DNA from: Chryseobacterium oryctis
Lineage (GTDB): Bacteria; Bacteroidota; Bacteroidia; Flavobacteriales; Weeksellaceae
Direction: 5' to 3'
Assembly (NCBI RefSeq): GCF_025971925.1
Contig: NZ_JAPDHV010000011.1
Span: forward strand, 1-55,389
DNA: 55,389 bases
A program made the translations under genes and the position numbers. This document shows positions 35,119 to 43,921 of this stretch, piece after piece (the stretch's first letter is position 1; each line of letters begins with the position of its first letter). Below the pieces are notes generated by a model. It worked only from the letters and a program-made list of their open reading frames with translations, did not search any database and was not told where the DNA came from.

Positions 35119-35565
35119 ATGAAAAAAATTTTATTTCTAGCCGTAGCTGCGGCTTCAACTTTAGCCTTAGGTTCTTGTAGTAATGATGACAATGAAGATG
35201 AAACAACAATCGTAGGTACATGGAAACACTCACAGGTGAGAGTAATTTCGGGAAAAGATAATTCTACAATTTTATCAAATAATATTCTTGATGATTGTGA
35301 AAAAAAGCAAACTTCAGAATTTACAGCAGACGGTAAACTAAAATCTAACTATTATGAATTCTATAATGGTTCTTGTAATCATTATTATGATGAAACAAGT
35401 TACACTTATAACAAAACAACAAAAGTACTTGTTGTAGATGGTGTAACTACTCCAGTTAAGTCTTTAACAAAAGCCGAGTTTGTTGTAATTGATTCAAGTA
35501 TGGATGGTGAAGATTATAACAATGACGGTTATGATGATATTTATGAATTACATCTTGTAAAATAA
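35119..35565 (+). CDS. Lipocalin-like lipoprotein, copy B
   Basis: 148 residues. Lipoprotein signal with LGSC (Cys20) and an acidic SNDDNEDE after it. The mature part begins GTWKHSQVRVISGKDN and ends in a Ca-loop-like D-x-N-N-D-G-Y-D-D motif, parallel to copy A upstream. Identity is partial, so the duplication is old. It has its own terminator, shared with the convergent helicase gene. Confidence 0.8.
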   Translation: MKKILFLAVAAASTLALGSCSNDDNEDETTIVGTWKHSQVRVISGKDNSTILSNNILDDCEKKQTSEFTADGKLKSNYYEFYNGSCNHYYDETSYTYNKTTKVLVVDGVTTPVKSLTKAEFVVIDSSMDGEDYNNDGYDDIYELHLVK

Positions 35566-35598
35566 AAAAACTCCCTCAAATTGAGGGAGTTTTTTTAT
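35565..35598. terminator. Bidirectional terminator between lipoprotein and helicase
   Basis: ACTCCCTCAA / TTGAGGGAGT stem with A and T runs on both sides. Confidence 0.9.
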
Positions 35599-36947
35599 TT
35601 CTTTTTCTTAGACTTAGAAATTGCTTTTTGCTGAGCTCTGTTTGCTCCAAATTTCTTCGGAGCTTTTCTTTTTGAAGGTCCACCCCAGTTTTCTTTCTTG
35701 TTTTTCGCTTTCTTTTCATGGAAAGCTCCTCCTCCTTCATTCAGCTTAACCTGAACAGGATTTTTCATCGCAATATGCTCTTCTTCAGCAGCTATTTTCT
35801 TAGGATTAACTTTCACTTCTTCAGGGAAATCAACAAAAGTCAATTCTTTATCCATTAACAATTCAATATCAAGAATCAGAGGTTCTTCTTTTTTGGTTAC
35901 AAATGTTATTGCATTTCCGTCTTTATCTGCTCTACCTGTTCTACCGATTCTGTGAATATACTGTTCCGGAATATCAGGAGTTTCAAAATTGATAACATGA
36001 GTAATATTTGAAATATCCAGACCTCTAGCCATGACATCTGTTGTAATCAAACCTCTTACTTCTTCATTTTCAAAGCTCTTCATCGCTTTCAATCTGTAAT
36101 TTTGAGATTTATTAGAGTGAATTACATCAAACTGACCAGGGAAAAGCTCATCAATTTTAGTGAATAATAAGTCTGCATGTCTTTTATTGTTATTGAAAAT
36201 TAATACTTTAGACATATCAGTATTGTTTTTCAATAAATATTCTAGTAGATTAATCTTAGTATTAAAATTCTCTACTTTATAAGCAGTTTGCTCAATTTTC
36301 TCAAGTGGAGTTCCCGACTTTGCTAGTGAAATTTCAACAGGACTTGCAAAATATTCATCCAACATTTCGTCTACGGCTTCTGTCATTGTTGCAGAAAAAA
36401 GAATATTCTGTCTCTTTTCCTTCATCATTTCAAAAATATGAGTCAACTGAGGTCTGAAACCAAGATTCAGCATTTCATCAAACTCATCAATGATTAGTTT
36501 TTGAACTTCTTTTAACGAAATTGCATTATCAATAGACAAATCCATCACTCTTCCCGGAGTTCCTATCAATATATCACACCCATTATCAAATAAAAGTTTC
36601 TGAGTATTGATATTTTTTCCACCATATACTCCGATTGCTCTTGCAGAAATATTTTCGGTTAATTTTTCTAAAATTTCGGTTACCTGAACTACCAATTCTC
36701 TTGTAGGAACCAGTACCAAAACCGTTGGATTTCCGTTTTTATTATATTTCCAGGTTTTAAGAACAGGCAAAAGATAAGCTAATGTTTTACCAGTCCCGGT
36801 TTGTGCAATCCCCATCACATCTCTTCCCGAAAGTATCGGTTTAATACTTTTTTCCTGAATAGGTGTAGGCTCGAACAATTCCAAATCTGCTAAAACATCA
36901 AGAATTTTAACCGGAAGGTCAAAATCTGCAAAAGTGAGTTTTTCCAT
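35595..36947 (-). CDS. DEAD-box-family ATP-dependent RNA helicase
   Basis: 450 residues. Q motif FEPTPIQEK, motif I AQTGTGKT (Lys54), Ia PTRELVVQV, Ib TPGRV, motif III SAT, and motif VI HRIGRTGRA are standard. Motif II reads D154-E-F-D157 rather than DEAD. The C-terminal tail (about 385-450) is Lys/Arg-rich, as in RNA-binding tails of RhlE-type proteins. It remodels RNA or ribosomal assembly intermediates in the cytoplasm. Promoter box TATCTTTG lies 4 bases before the ATG, a leaderless layout. Confidence 0.94.
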   Translation of the reverse strand: MEKLTFADFDLPVKILDVLADLELFEPTPIQEKSIKPILSGRDVMGIAQTGTGKTLAYLLPVLKTWKYNKNGNPTVLVLVPTRELVVQVTEILEKLTENISARAIGVYGGKNINTQKLLFDNGCDILIGTPGRVMDLSIDNAISLKEVQKLIIDEFDEMLNLGFRPQLTHIFEMMKEKRQNILFSATMTEAVDEMLDEYFASPVEISLAKSGTPLEKIEQTAYKVENFNTKINLLEYLLKNNTDMSKVLIFNNNKRHADLLFTKIDELFPGQFDVIHSNKSQNYRLKAMKSFENEEVRGLITTDVMARGLDISNITHVINFETPDIPEQYIHRIGRTGRADKDGNAITFVTKKEEPLILDIELLMDKELTFVDFPEEVKVNPKKIAAEEEHIAMKNPVQVKLNEGGGAFHEKKAKNKKENWGGPSKRKAPKKFGANRAQQKAISKSKKKK

Positions 36948-36951
36948 TTTG

Positions 36952-36959
36952 CAAAGATA
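36952..36959 (-). promoter_or_regulatory. -7 promoter box TATCTTTG of the helicase gene
   Basis: Exact TAnnTTTG match on the minus strand, 4 bases before the start codon. Confidence 0.5.
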
Positions 36960-37027
36960 GACAATTAATTTTTTAAACTTTATTAGCTAATATGAAGGAT
37001 TTCCGAAGTTTTATATATGAAATTAAG

Positions 37028-37124
37028 ATGCTTCGACAAGCTCAGCATAACAATGTTACAAATGAATGAATTGTTAATAAAAACAGTCAGTATTCGAGAT
37101 GTCATGCTGAGCTTGTCGAAGCAT
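37028..37124. repeat. Inverted pair of GAGCTTGTCGAAG palindromic repeats
   Basis: A repeat reading CTTCGACAAGCTCAG, flanked by ATG and CAT, and its exact complement about 75 bases further on form a perfect 21-base inverted repeat. The same core occurs inside coding genes elsewhere in this window. It lies in the 297-base gap between the helicase and the ABC1 kinase genes, together with another family copy at 37195-37232. Confidence 0.75.
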
Positions 37125-37194
37125 CTCAAACATTTTTATTTAACGAATACCTTCTATCTCTTCTAACAAGTAAGACTCTCAACAAAAAATAGTA

Positions 37195-37232
37195 GATTTT
37201 TCACTCCACTTCGTTCCATTCAAAATGACAGA
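37195..37232 (-). repeat. Variant repeat copy (GTCATTTTGAATGGAACGAAG type)
   Basis: On the minus strand it reads GTCATTTTGAATGGAACGAA followed by GTGGAGTGAAAAATC. This is the same longer variant as the copy inside the primase gene at 51104-51139 (GTCATTCTGAATGAAGCGAA, then GCGAAATGAAGAATC). Confidence 0.6.
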
Positions 37233-37244
37233 TGTTACATTGAA

Positions 37245-38894
37245 TTACTTTCTTGTAACTCTTAACAAAATAACGACAATCAAAAAGACAGAAAAAATAA
37301 AACCCAATATAGCAACCAATGACAACTCTCCTATTCTAGGCCCTGATTCTGAAACAAAAACAATAGCTGTCGCAATGATATTTGCGCCCAAAATCATGGC
37401 TAAAATCAAATTAATAATACTTGATTTTATAAGTTGATTTGTTTTTTCAATATTCTTAATCTCACTGGAGACAGTGAATTTGTTTTCATCCAGTTTTTGT
37501 AAAACAGAACGTAGCTCTTTCGGGATTTCATCAACATTATCCGTGAAATTCATCATTCGGTCTACTCCACTTTTCAGAAGATTTTTAGGATTTATCTTTT
37601 TAGTAAATATTTTTTTAGTGTAAGGTTGCAGACTTTTTACGATATCCAGATTAGGATTAATGCTTCTTCCAACTCCTTCTATCAGGCTAATTCCTTTGAA
37701 TAAAAGATAAAAATAATCGGGCATATAGAGTCTGTTTTCCTTCAAAACATCTTTCATTTTATTAATGATAACCTGAGCATTGATTTCTTTCAATGACGAA
37801 CTGTGAACGAAGTTGAGAATATCTTCCACATCACTTTCAAATCTTCTTTCATCAGGAATTTCATAGCTTACTGCCATTTTTTTTAGGTTTCTAACAATTT
37901 TGTGTGAATTCTTGGCAACAAAACTTACAATAAGATTTTCAAGGATTTCTTTATCGTTTGGCGGAATTTTTCCTACTGCGCCAAAATCTATGAAAACAAC
38001 TTTTCCGTCTTTTTTCACCAATATATTTCCTGCGTGAGGATCGGCATGAAAAAAGCCATAATCTAAAATCTGAGATACAAATAATCGTAATCCCACCTCT
38101 GAAACTTTTGCGGAATCTATATTATGTGCAAGAAGAGTTGATGTATCTGTTACTTTTATTCCATCAATAAACTCCATGCAAAGCACATTGTTGTTGGAAA
38201 ACTCTTCATATACTTTCGGAACGTATGTTTCTTTATTGTTTTTGAAATTTCTTCTGAACTGCAAGATATTTTCTTTTTCGTTTATTAAAGAAACTTCTTC
38301 CAATAATGATTTTTCAAATGTTGAAATTGCTTGTTTAAGATTAAGTTTTTCACCTATTTCAGAATAAGATGAAATCAATTTTTCTAAATCTTTTATCAGC
38401 AGCAAATCATCTTCTATAACGGACTGAACATTGGGTTTTCTGATTTTTATAATGACAGGTGTTCCATCTAACAATATAGCTTTATACACCTGTGCAATGG
38501 AAGCAGTTGCCAAAGGAGCTTTCGGAACCTCTAAAAAATGGTCGGACACCATAATACTGAATTCGTTTTCCAGAATTTCTTCTACATTCATTTCTACAGT
38601 ATCTACTTTATCCTGTAGCTTTTGCAATTCCTGAATCAGTTCGGGAGGTAGAAGGTCTTCCCTATTGCTGAAAGTTTGCCCTAATTTTACAAATGTAGGA
38701 CCTAATTCTTCCAGCGCCAGTCTTATTCTTTCATACACCGTTCCTTTGGAAATAACTTCATCAGGATTTGAAGTTTCTTCTTCCTGTTTGTTTCCGCCGT
38801 TCATTCGTGCTAAAATATCTTTAAAGCCATATTTACTCAATACGGAAATTAATTTTGCAGACCTTTTCAGTTTTCTTTGCTGTTTATCAAACAT
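37245..38894 (-). CDS. ABC1/AarF/UbiB-family atypical kinase
   Basis: 549 residues from the ATG giving MFDKQQRKLK; a start 14 codons upstream adds a hydrophobic MELLCDFIFLYIQY unlike the family. ABC1 hallmarks are FVKLGQTFSNR (the KxGQ motif), ATASIAQVYKA (Ala-rich loop in place of the P-loop), FHADPHAGNILV and VFIDFGAVG (metal-binding Asp). Two C-terminal membrane helices follow. UbiB-type proteins support ubiquinone/menaquinone lipid metabolism by ATP-dependent action at the inner membrane; the exact reaction here is unproven. Monocistronic. Confidence 0.93.
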   Translation of the reverse strand: MFDKQQRKLKRSAKLISVLSKYGFKDILARMNGGNKQEEETSNPDEVISKGTVYERIRLALEELGPTFVKLGQTFSNREDLLPPELIQELQKLQDKVDTVEMNVEEILENEFSIMVSDHFLEVPKAPLATASIAQVYKAILLDGTPVIIKIRKPNVQSVIEDDLLLIKDLEKLISSYSEIGEKLNLKQAISTFEKSLLEEVSLINEKENILQFRRNFKNNKETYVPKVYEEFSNNNVLCMEFIDGIKVTDTSTLLAHNIDSAKVSEVGLRLFVSQILDYGFFHADPHAGNILVKKDGKVVFIDFGAVGKIPPNDKEILENLIVSFVAKNSHKIVRNLKKMAVSYEIPDERRFESDVEDILNFVHSSSLKEINAQVIINKMKDVLKENRLYMPDYFYLLFKGISLIEGVGRSINPNLDIVKSLQPYTKKIFTKKINPKNLLKSGVDRMMNFTDNVDEIPKELRSVLQKLDENKFTVSSEIKNIEKTNQLIKSSIINLILAMILGANIIATAIVFVSESGPRIGELSLVAILGFIFSVFLIVVILLRVTRK

Positions 38895-39508
38895 ATATTG
38901 TATGTATAAAAAAATGAAGTCACAAAGTAACTCCAAAAATTATTCCTATTCCGTTATTATGTATGTCTTTATCAAAATTTTATTCGCCTACGTTAATATT
39001 AAACCTGCTAAGCCTAATACTGCAATTGCCAATTAATCTTTTGAAGTGTTTATAGTTTAAACATTACCAAGATTATGCTTTCCTTAGTAAGATTTTCTTT
39101 GATAGTATTTAAAAAATATTTTTATATTCGTAGCAGATTTTAACAAAAACAAAAGCGTAAGCTATCAATTTGGGCAAAGAAAACTGCGAATCTTCTAAGG
39201 CAACCAAATTTTGATAGGCTTACGCCCGTGTATCTTATATGGCACGGGCGGAGTCTTTTTTGGTTGTCGGGTTCTTCGCAGTACCTCTTTGCCGGATTGA
39301 CTTTTGCTCGTGCTTTCTGCTTTTATAAAATCCAACCCCGGTATGTAATTTTGCATCTATTGAAAATACGACATGGTTTGTCGTTATGAGATGGTAGATT
39401 TGCAGAAAAGAAACGAATTAAAGATAACGGAATAATAAAATATGTGGATTTCACTATTGCAGGAAATTAAAATAAAATATAAGTTCGCGCATTAAAAAAT
39501 AATTAAAT
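38895..39508 (+). other. Gene-free leader with structured element before the Rhs operon
   Basis: The 614-base gap has no credible gene. From about 39152 it holds several long complementary segments: A (39155-39173) with A' (39204-39225), B (39173-39190) with B' (39274-39293), C (39199-39208) with C' (39258-39268), and D, GCCCGTG with CACGGGC (39224-39249). A-A' crosses B-B' and C-C', so they are either a pseudoknot or alternative folds. A smaller hairpin ACGACA/TGTCGT is at 39368-39384. A weak promoter-like TATATTCG lies just upstream. Candidate structured RNA or recombination site. Confidence 0.55.
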
Positions 39509-41086
39509 ATGAAAAAAAATTACCTCAGTGCCCTCATGATGTGCACAATTTTGAGCGTCTCTGCTCAGGAAGTGGTCTGGCAGAAAGACATCAAATCCTC
39601 GACACAGGATTTTCTGAGTCAGGTTACCACAACAATCGACCAGCAATATTTGATTTCGGGAAGTTCGATACAAACTTCAAAACAACAATCTACTGAAAAC
39701 AAGCAAAATAATGGCTACGATTTTCATTTGGTGAAGCTAAACCAACAGGGAGAAGAAGTTTGGGAAAAGTATTTTTCAGGTTCGAATCATGATTTTTTGT
39801 CGGCAACGGTTGCAACACAGGAAGGCGGATTTTTATTGGCAGGAACGTCTTATTCAGGGAAAGGGTTGGATAAAAAAGAGGAATCAAAAGGCGGTTCGGA
39901 TATTTGGCTTGTAAGAATCAATGAATTTGGAGATGAAATGTGGCAGAAAACTATTGGTTCAAATACGGATGAAGAGGCTAAAGCTGTGGTTCAGACGACA
40001 GATTTAGGATTTTTTGTAGCCGGGTCCTTCGTCTCCGCTCAGGATTCTCAATATAAAGGCTTTGGTTCAAAAGATGTTTTAGTCATCAGACTAGATAAAA
40101 ACGGAGGCATAGCCTCTCAAATTGTACTTGGCGGAAAAGGTCTGGATGAAGTAGAAAAAATGATTCCTACAAAAGACGGAGGTGTTTTGGTAGGGATATA
40201 TTCGAGAAGTGGAATGAATGGGTCGAAAAAAACTGAAAATTTCGGTGAAGGCGATTATTGGATAATTAAACTCAACAAAGACGGAAAATTAGAGTGGGAG
40301 AAGAATTTCGGAGGCAAGGGAGACGACCATTTGCGCACTCTTTCTTTGACTTCAACGGGATATTTAGTGGGCGGAGAAAGCCGTTCTGAAAGGTCTGGAA
40401 ACAAGACTTCAGGTCTGGAAGAAGGAACAGATATTTGGCTGATTTCCATCAATGAAAAAGGGGAAGAAATTTGGCAACAATCTTATAATTTCAAAAACAG
40501 GGATGTTTTGATGGGTATGAGTGTGATTCATTCTGCGGATGATAAGTCTTCCAAAGGTATTTTGTTGGGCGGATATACTCAGGCAGAAGGACGAATTGAG
40601 GCAGATGATGAGACGTTTTGGATGCTTTATCTAAATTCTGAAGGCAAAGAAGAATGGCGAAAACATGTAAAAGGTGAATCTAGAAAGCGTGAAGAAAGAC
40701 TTTCGGACATCAAGCTGAACCGAGACGGGTCGATAATTTTGGCAGGAACAAGTGCCGAAGAGCTCGGAAAAGAGAACTGGAAGATTGTGAAATTGGGTGA
40801 TAAGCAGATTGACCAGTTGATTGAAAAACAAAACATCAGGATTTACCCAAATCCAGTTTCAGATTATGCTTATGTGGAAATCGGTTTTGACCCTTCGACA
40901 GGCTCAGGACAGGTTTTTGAAGCAGAAATCAACTTATTTGATATGAGCGGAAGACAATTACAAAGCCTGAAAACCAAGAACAATGTGACCAAAATAAACA
41001 CTCAGAATCTGATTCAGGGAGCTTATCTGGTGACCATCAAAACCAATGAAAATAAAACTGCTAACGCTAAATTGATTAAAAAATAG
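39509..41086 (+). CDS. T9SS-exported repeat propeller protein of the Rhs operon
   Basis: 525 residues: signal peptide (1-19, SVSAQ), then repeats of about 55-65 residues with the pattern D-x-W-L/I-V/I-x-x-N-x-x-G-E-x-x-W-x-K (for example SDIWLVRINEFGDEMWQKTI and GDYWIIKLNKDGKLEWEKNF), probably a beta-propeller, and a C-terminal type IX sorting domain starting IYPNPVSDYAYVEIG. Inside the sorting domain PSTGSGQ is encoded by an inserted palindromic repeat (CCTTCGACAGGCTCAGGACA). It is the first gene of a packed operon: 4 bases to the first Rhs gene. It probably displays or helps export the Rhs proteins; this is inference. Confidence 0.88.
   Translation: MKKNYLSALMMCTILSVSAQEVVWQKDIKSSTQDFLSQVTTTIDQQYLISGSSIQTSKQQSTENKQNNGYDFHLVKLNQQGEEVWEKYFSGSNHDFLSATVATQEGGFLLAGTSYSGKGLDKKEESKGGSDIWLVRINEFGDEMWQKTIGSNTDEEAKAVVQTTDLGFFVAGSFVSAQDSQYKGFGSKDVLVIRLDKNGGIASQIVLGGKGLDEVEKMIPTKDGGVLVGIYSRSGMNGSKKTENFGEGDYWIIKLNKDGKLEWEKNFGGKGDDHLRTLSLTSTGYLVGGESRSERSGNKTSGLEEGTDIWLISINEKGEEIWQQSYNFKNRDVLMGMSVIHSADDKSSKGILLGGYTQAEGRIEADDETFWMLYLNSEGKEEWRKHVKGESRKREERLSDIKLNRDGSIILAGTSAEELGKENWKIVKLGDKQIDQLIEKQNIRIYPNPVSDYAYVEIGFDPSTGSGQVFEAEINLFDMSGRQLQSLKTKNNVTKINTQNLIQGAYLVTIKTNENKTANAKLIKK
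40891..40913 (-). repeat. Palindromic repeat copy inside the T9SS protein gene
   Basis: On the minus strand it reads CCTGTCCTGAGCCTGTCGAA plus GGG, the same core as the intergenic copies. It is in frame and encodes P-S-T-G-S-G-Q within the sorting domain. Confidence 0.7.
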
Positions 41087-41090
41087 ACAA

Positions 41091-43916
41091 ATGAGAAGAA
41101 TAATTACAGTACTTGGCCTGGCAGCATTTACTTCCAGCCAACATATAAAAGCCCAACAAGAGATTAACTTTGGAGATTTCTCAAAACCAGTCCCTTCTGT
41201 TTCCTCTCTTGCAACCTATGCCAATACTCCTATATCCAATGCAACAGGTATTCCCGATATTTCATTTTCTTTATTGGGGTTACCAACCTATAACAGAGGA
41301 ATAAGCCTAAATGTAGGTCTCTCCTACAATCCGATGAATGTTTCTCAGTATGAACCAGCTAGTCAAACAGGGACGGGATGGTCATTATTTGCCGGAGGGG
41401 TAATTTCAAGAAGTATTATAAATGATATTGATGAAATGTACGATGATACAAGTAACGGAAACTATACTAAAAATAATTTTGATGATATTTATTACTATAG
41501 CTTGCCTGGAATTTCGGGAAAGTTCAAATTTAAAAGAGATACTACTAATAATACATTTGAACTGATTAATCTTTCCTCTAATAAATTGAAGATTGAATAC
41601 ATCCGTACAAGCAATACAGCAACTCTTATTCTAGAATCCTTTACAATAACCGATACAAAAGGAATAAAATATATCTTTAATGACCATAGCAAAAGTAACC
41701 AAGAGCGCAATGTTCATACCTCCGGCGGAAAGATATACAAATCTGCCTTCTTCTTAACTCAAATCAAAGATGCCAATAATACAGAACTTGCTAATTTTTC
41801 TTATCAAAAAGATATAAAATATAAAAATAACGGTGTAACATTATCTTACCAAACATGTAAACTGAAAACGATTACCTCTCCAGGATTCGGAAAAGTTGAA
41901 TTTGAATATCTCTATGAGCCGTCTTATGAAAATACTATGAATGATCCCTATCAGGTTCAAAAAGTAATCCTAAAAGACAACTACAACCACGTGATTTCAG
42001 GATATGCTTTTGAGTATACTTCATACGGATATCATTATCAATCTTCCAACCCTTATAATCCCGATTACAAAAGAATCTTAGCCAAACTCAAAAAAATTGA
42101 TAAGAATGGGCTTATTTCGGAAGTAACAGAATTTGAATATGGGGATTCTGTTCCGCGTCCGTCATTGGGGGTGAGTATTTATTCTTTATGTAGCAATTTA
42201 TATAGCCTATATATTGAAAACAAAGTTCTAGGAATCCTAAAAAAAGTGATTACCCCTACAAAAGGAGTGATGGAATACACTTTTGAATCGAACCAAAATT
42301 ACAAGAACCGAGCTGAGCCGAGCTATGTGAATTCTATAGTAAACGGAAGCAGTTTCAGTGATTCCGACGTACAATATCTTGAATCTTTCAATAATATACA
42401 ATACGATACCAACCAAACAACCAATTACACATTCACAATATCAGGAAACCATACAAGAAAAATATATGTAGTGTTTGGTGTTGATGAATTATTTCCCGCT
42501 CCTCCGTATTGGGAAGCCAATACCCCAACTTATGTGGACTATATGATAAAAAGCGATGGCAACTCTATCTCTGCAACCACCTGTAGTTCTTCTTTGTATG
42601 AGAATGTAAGGGAATACGATCTTGCTCCCGGAGGTTATACATTAATGATAACGGGATCTGGAGGAAGAGGTACAGCAACCCTATATGGCATTGAGCATAC
42701 TCCCCTTCCTTTCCCGAATGCAATCACAAGCTCCGGAGTAAGAGTAGCCAGCATAAAATATTACAACAGCAAGTCGGAAAATACTCCCGTAAAAATTGTT
42801 AAATATGATTACAGTAATTTCTTAGACAGCAACTCTTCATCAGGGTTTTCTTTTTCTTCGGGGCTAGATCCTAATGCTAACAGCTATATTTTGTATAAAA
42901 ACGTGAAGATTTCCGAAACAGATGACAATAACGGATATGTAAAATACTACTACAAAACCCCAAATGATTATCCTAAAAACGGAAATTACTGGCCTTATTA
43001 TTCATTCACCAATGGAGGATTGCTTGAAAGAAAAGAAATATATAATGCGCAAAACCAGGTTCTTGTTTCTGAGCAAAACGATTATACCTTTGAAGAGCTC
43101 CCGAATGTACAGGAATATGAGCTTCTCGGTACAGACAACCTTACCTCCAAACTATCCTGGCTCAAAAAATCATCGGTTACTTCAACCTCTTATTTTGATA
43201 ATAATCAGAGTATAGAACAACAATCTGAAACCAATTTCAATGTGTATAACTTTGAAGTAGCTTCAACAAAAAAAATAGCCGATGGAAATACCATAGAGCA
43301 ATTCTATACCTATCCTGAATCAGGGTATACTCACCTTTCCAACGCTCATATTATAAGTGTTCCTGTGGTAGTTGAAGAAAAAAACGACAATAAAACAGTT
43401 TCTAAAGCAGAAACAAAATATGATAATACAAGTAATACATTACCTACTTCGGTATTAGGAACCAACATAAGTGATGGCACTACAAAAACGACCATGAAGT
43501 TTGACCTGTATGACGAAAAAGGAAATATTCTTCAGTTTACCTCTTCTGTCGGCATCCCTACAGCAATTGTATACGGATACGATAAAACACAACCTATAGC
43601 AAAAATAGAAGGGGCAACCTACGCACAGGTATCTCCATATATTCAGACCATTGTGGATGCTTCCAATGCAGATGCCCAAAATCCGGCTAATGAACAGGCA
43701 CTTCTTCTCGCATTGGATAACTTCAGGAAAACTCCGGAGCTGAAAGAATTTCAGATTACTACAATAAGCTATGATCCTCTCATAGGTATTACCACTTCAA
43801 CTCCTCCTGATGGAATAAGGGTAATCTATAAATACAATGCCAAAAATCAGCTTGAAAAGATTGTGGATATGAATGGAGTTATCCTGAAAGAATATCAATA
43901 CAACTACAAAAACTAA
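41091..43916 (+). CDS. SpvB/TcB-like first half of a two-gene Rhs system
   Basis: 941 residues with a signal peptide (about 1-21). Near the N-terminus ATGIPDISFSLLGLPTYNRG, then LNVGLSYNP and GTGWSLFAGGVISRSI, resemble the start of SpvB/TcB-type shells. The rest is long, beta-rich and Tyr/Asn-rich. The C-terminus carries YD-repeat sequence (IYKYNAKNQLEKIVDMNG, then ILKEYQYNY). The gene ends 5 bases before the second Rhs gene, which has its own signal peptide. By analogy with TcB-TcC, the two may together form the hollow Rhs cocoon around the toxin; this is inference. Confidence 0.78.
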   Translation: MRRIITVLGLAAFTSSQHIKAQQEINFGDFSKPVPSVSSLATYANTPISNATGIPDISFSLLGLPTYNRGISLNVGLSYNPMNVSQYEPASQTGTGWSLFAGGVISRSIINDIDEMYDDTSNGNYTKNNFDDIYYYSLPGISGKFKFKRDTTNNTFELINLSSNKLKIEYIRTSNTATLILESFTITDTKGIKYIFNDHSKSNQERNVHTSGGKIYKSAFFLTQIKDANNTELANFSYQKDIKYKNNGVTLSYQTCKLKTITSPGFGKVEFEYLYEPSYENTMNDPYQVQKVILKDNYNHVISGYAFEYTSYGYHYQSSNPYNPDYKRILAKLKKIDKNGLISEVTEFEYGDSVPRPSLGVSIYSLCSNLYSLYIENKVLGILKKVITPTKGVMEYTFESNQNYKNRAEPSYVNSIVNGSSFSDSDVQYLESFNNIQYDTNQTTNYTFTISGNHTRKIYVVFGVDELFPAPPYWEANTPTYVDYMIKSDGNSISATTCSSSLYENVREYDLAPGGYTLMITGSGGRGTATLYGIEHTPLPFPNAITSSGVRVASIKYYNSKSENTPVKIVKYDYSNFLDSNSSSGFSFSSGLDPNANSYILYKNVKISETDDNNGYVKYYYKTPNDYPKNGNYWPYYSFTNGGLLERKEIYNAQNQVLVSEQNDYTFEELPNVQEYELLGTDNLTSKLSWLKKSSVTSTSYFDNNQSIEQQSETNFNVYNFEVASTKKIADGNTIEQFYTYPESGYTHLSNAHIISVPVVVEEKNDNKTVSKAETKYDNTSNTLPTSVLGTNISDGTTKTTMKFDLYDEKGNILQFTSSVGIPTAIVYGYDKTQPIAKIEGATYAQVSPYIQTIVDASNADAQNPANEQALLLALDNFRKTPELKEFQITTISYDPLIGITTSTPPDGIRVIYKYNAKNQLEKIVDMNGVILKEYQYNYKN

Positions 43917-43921
43917 ACACA

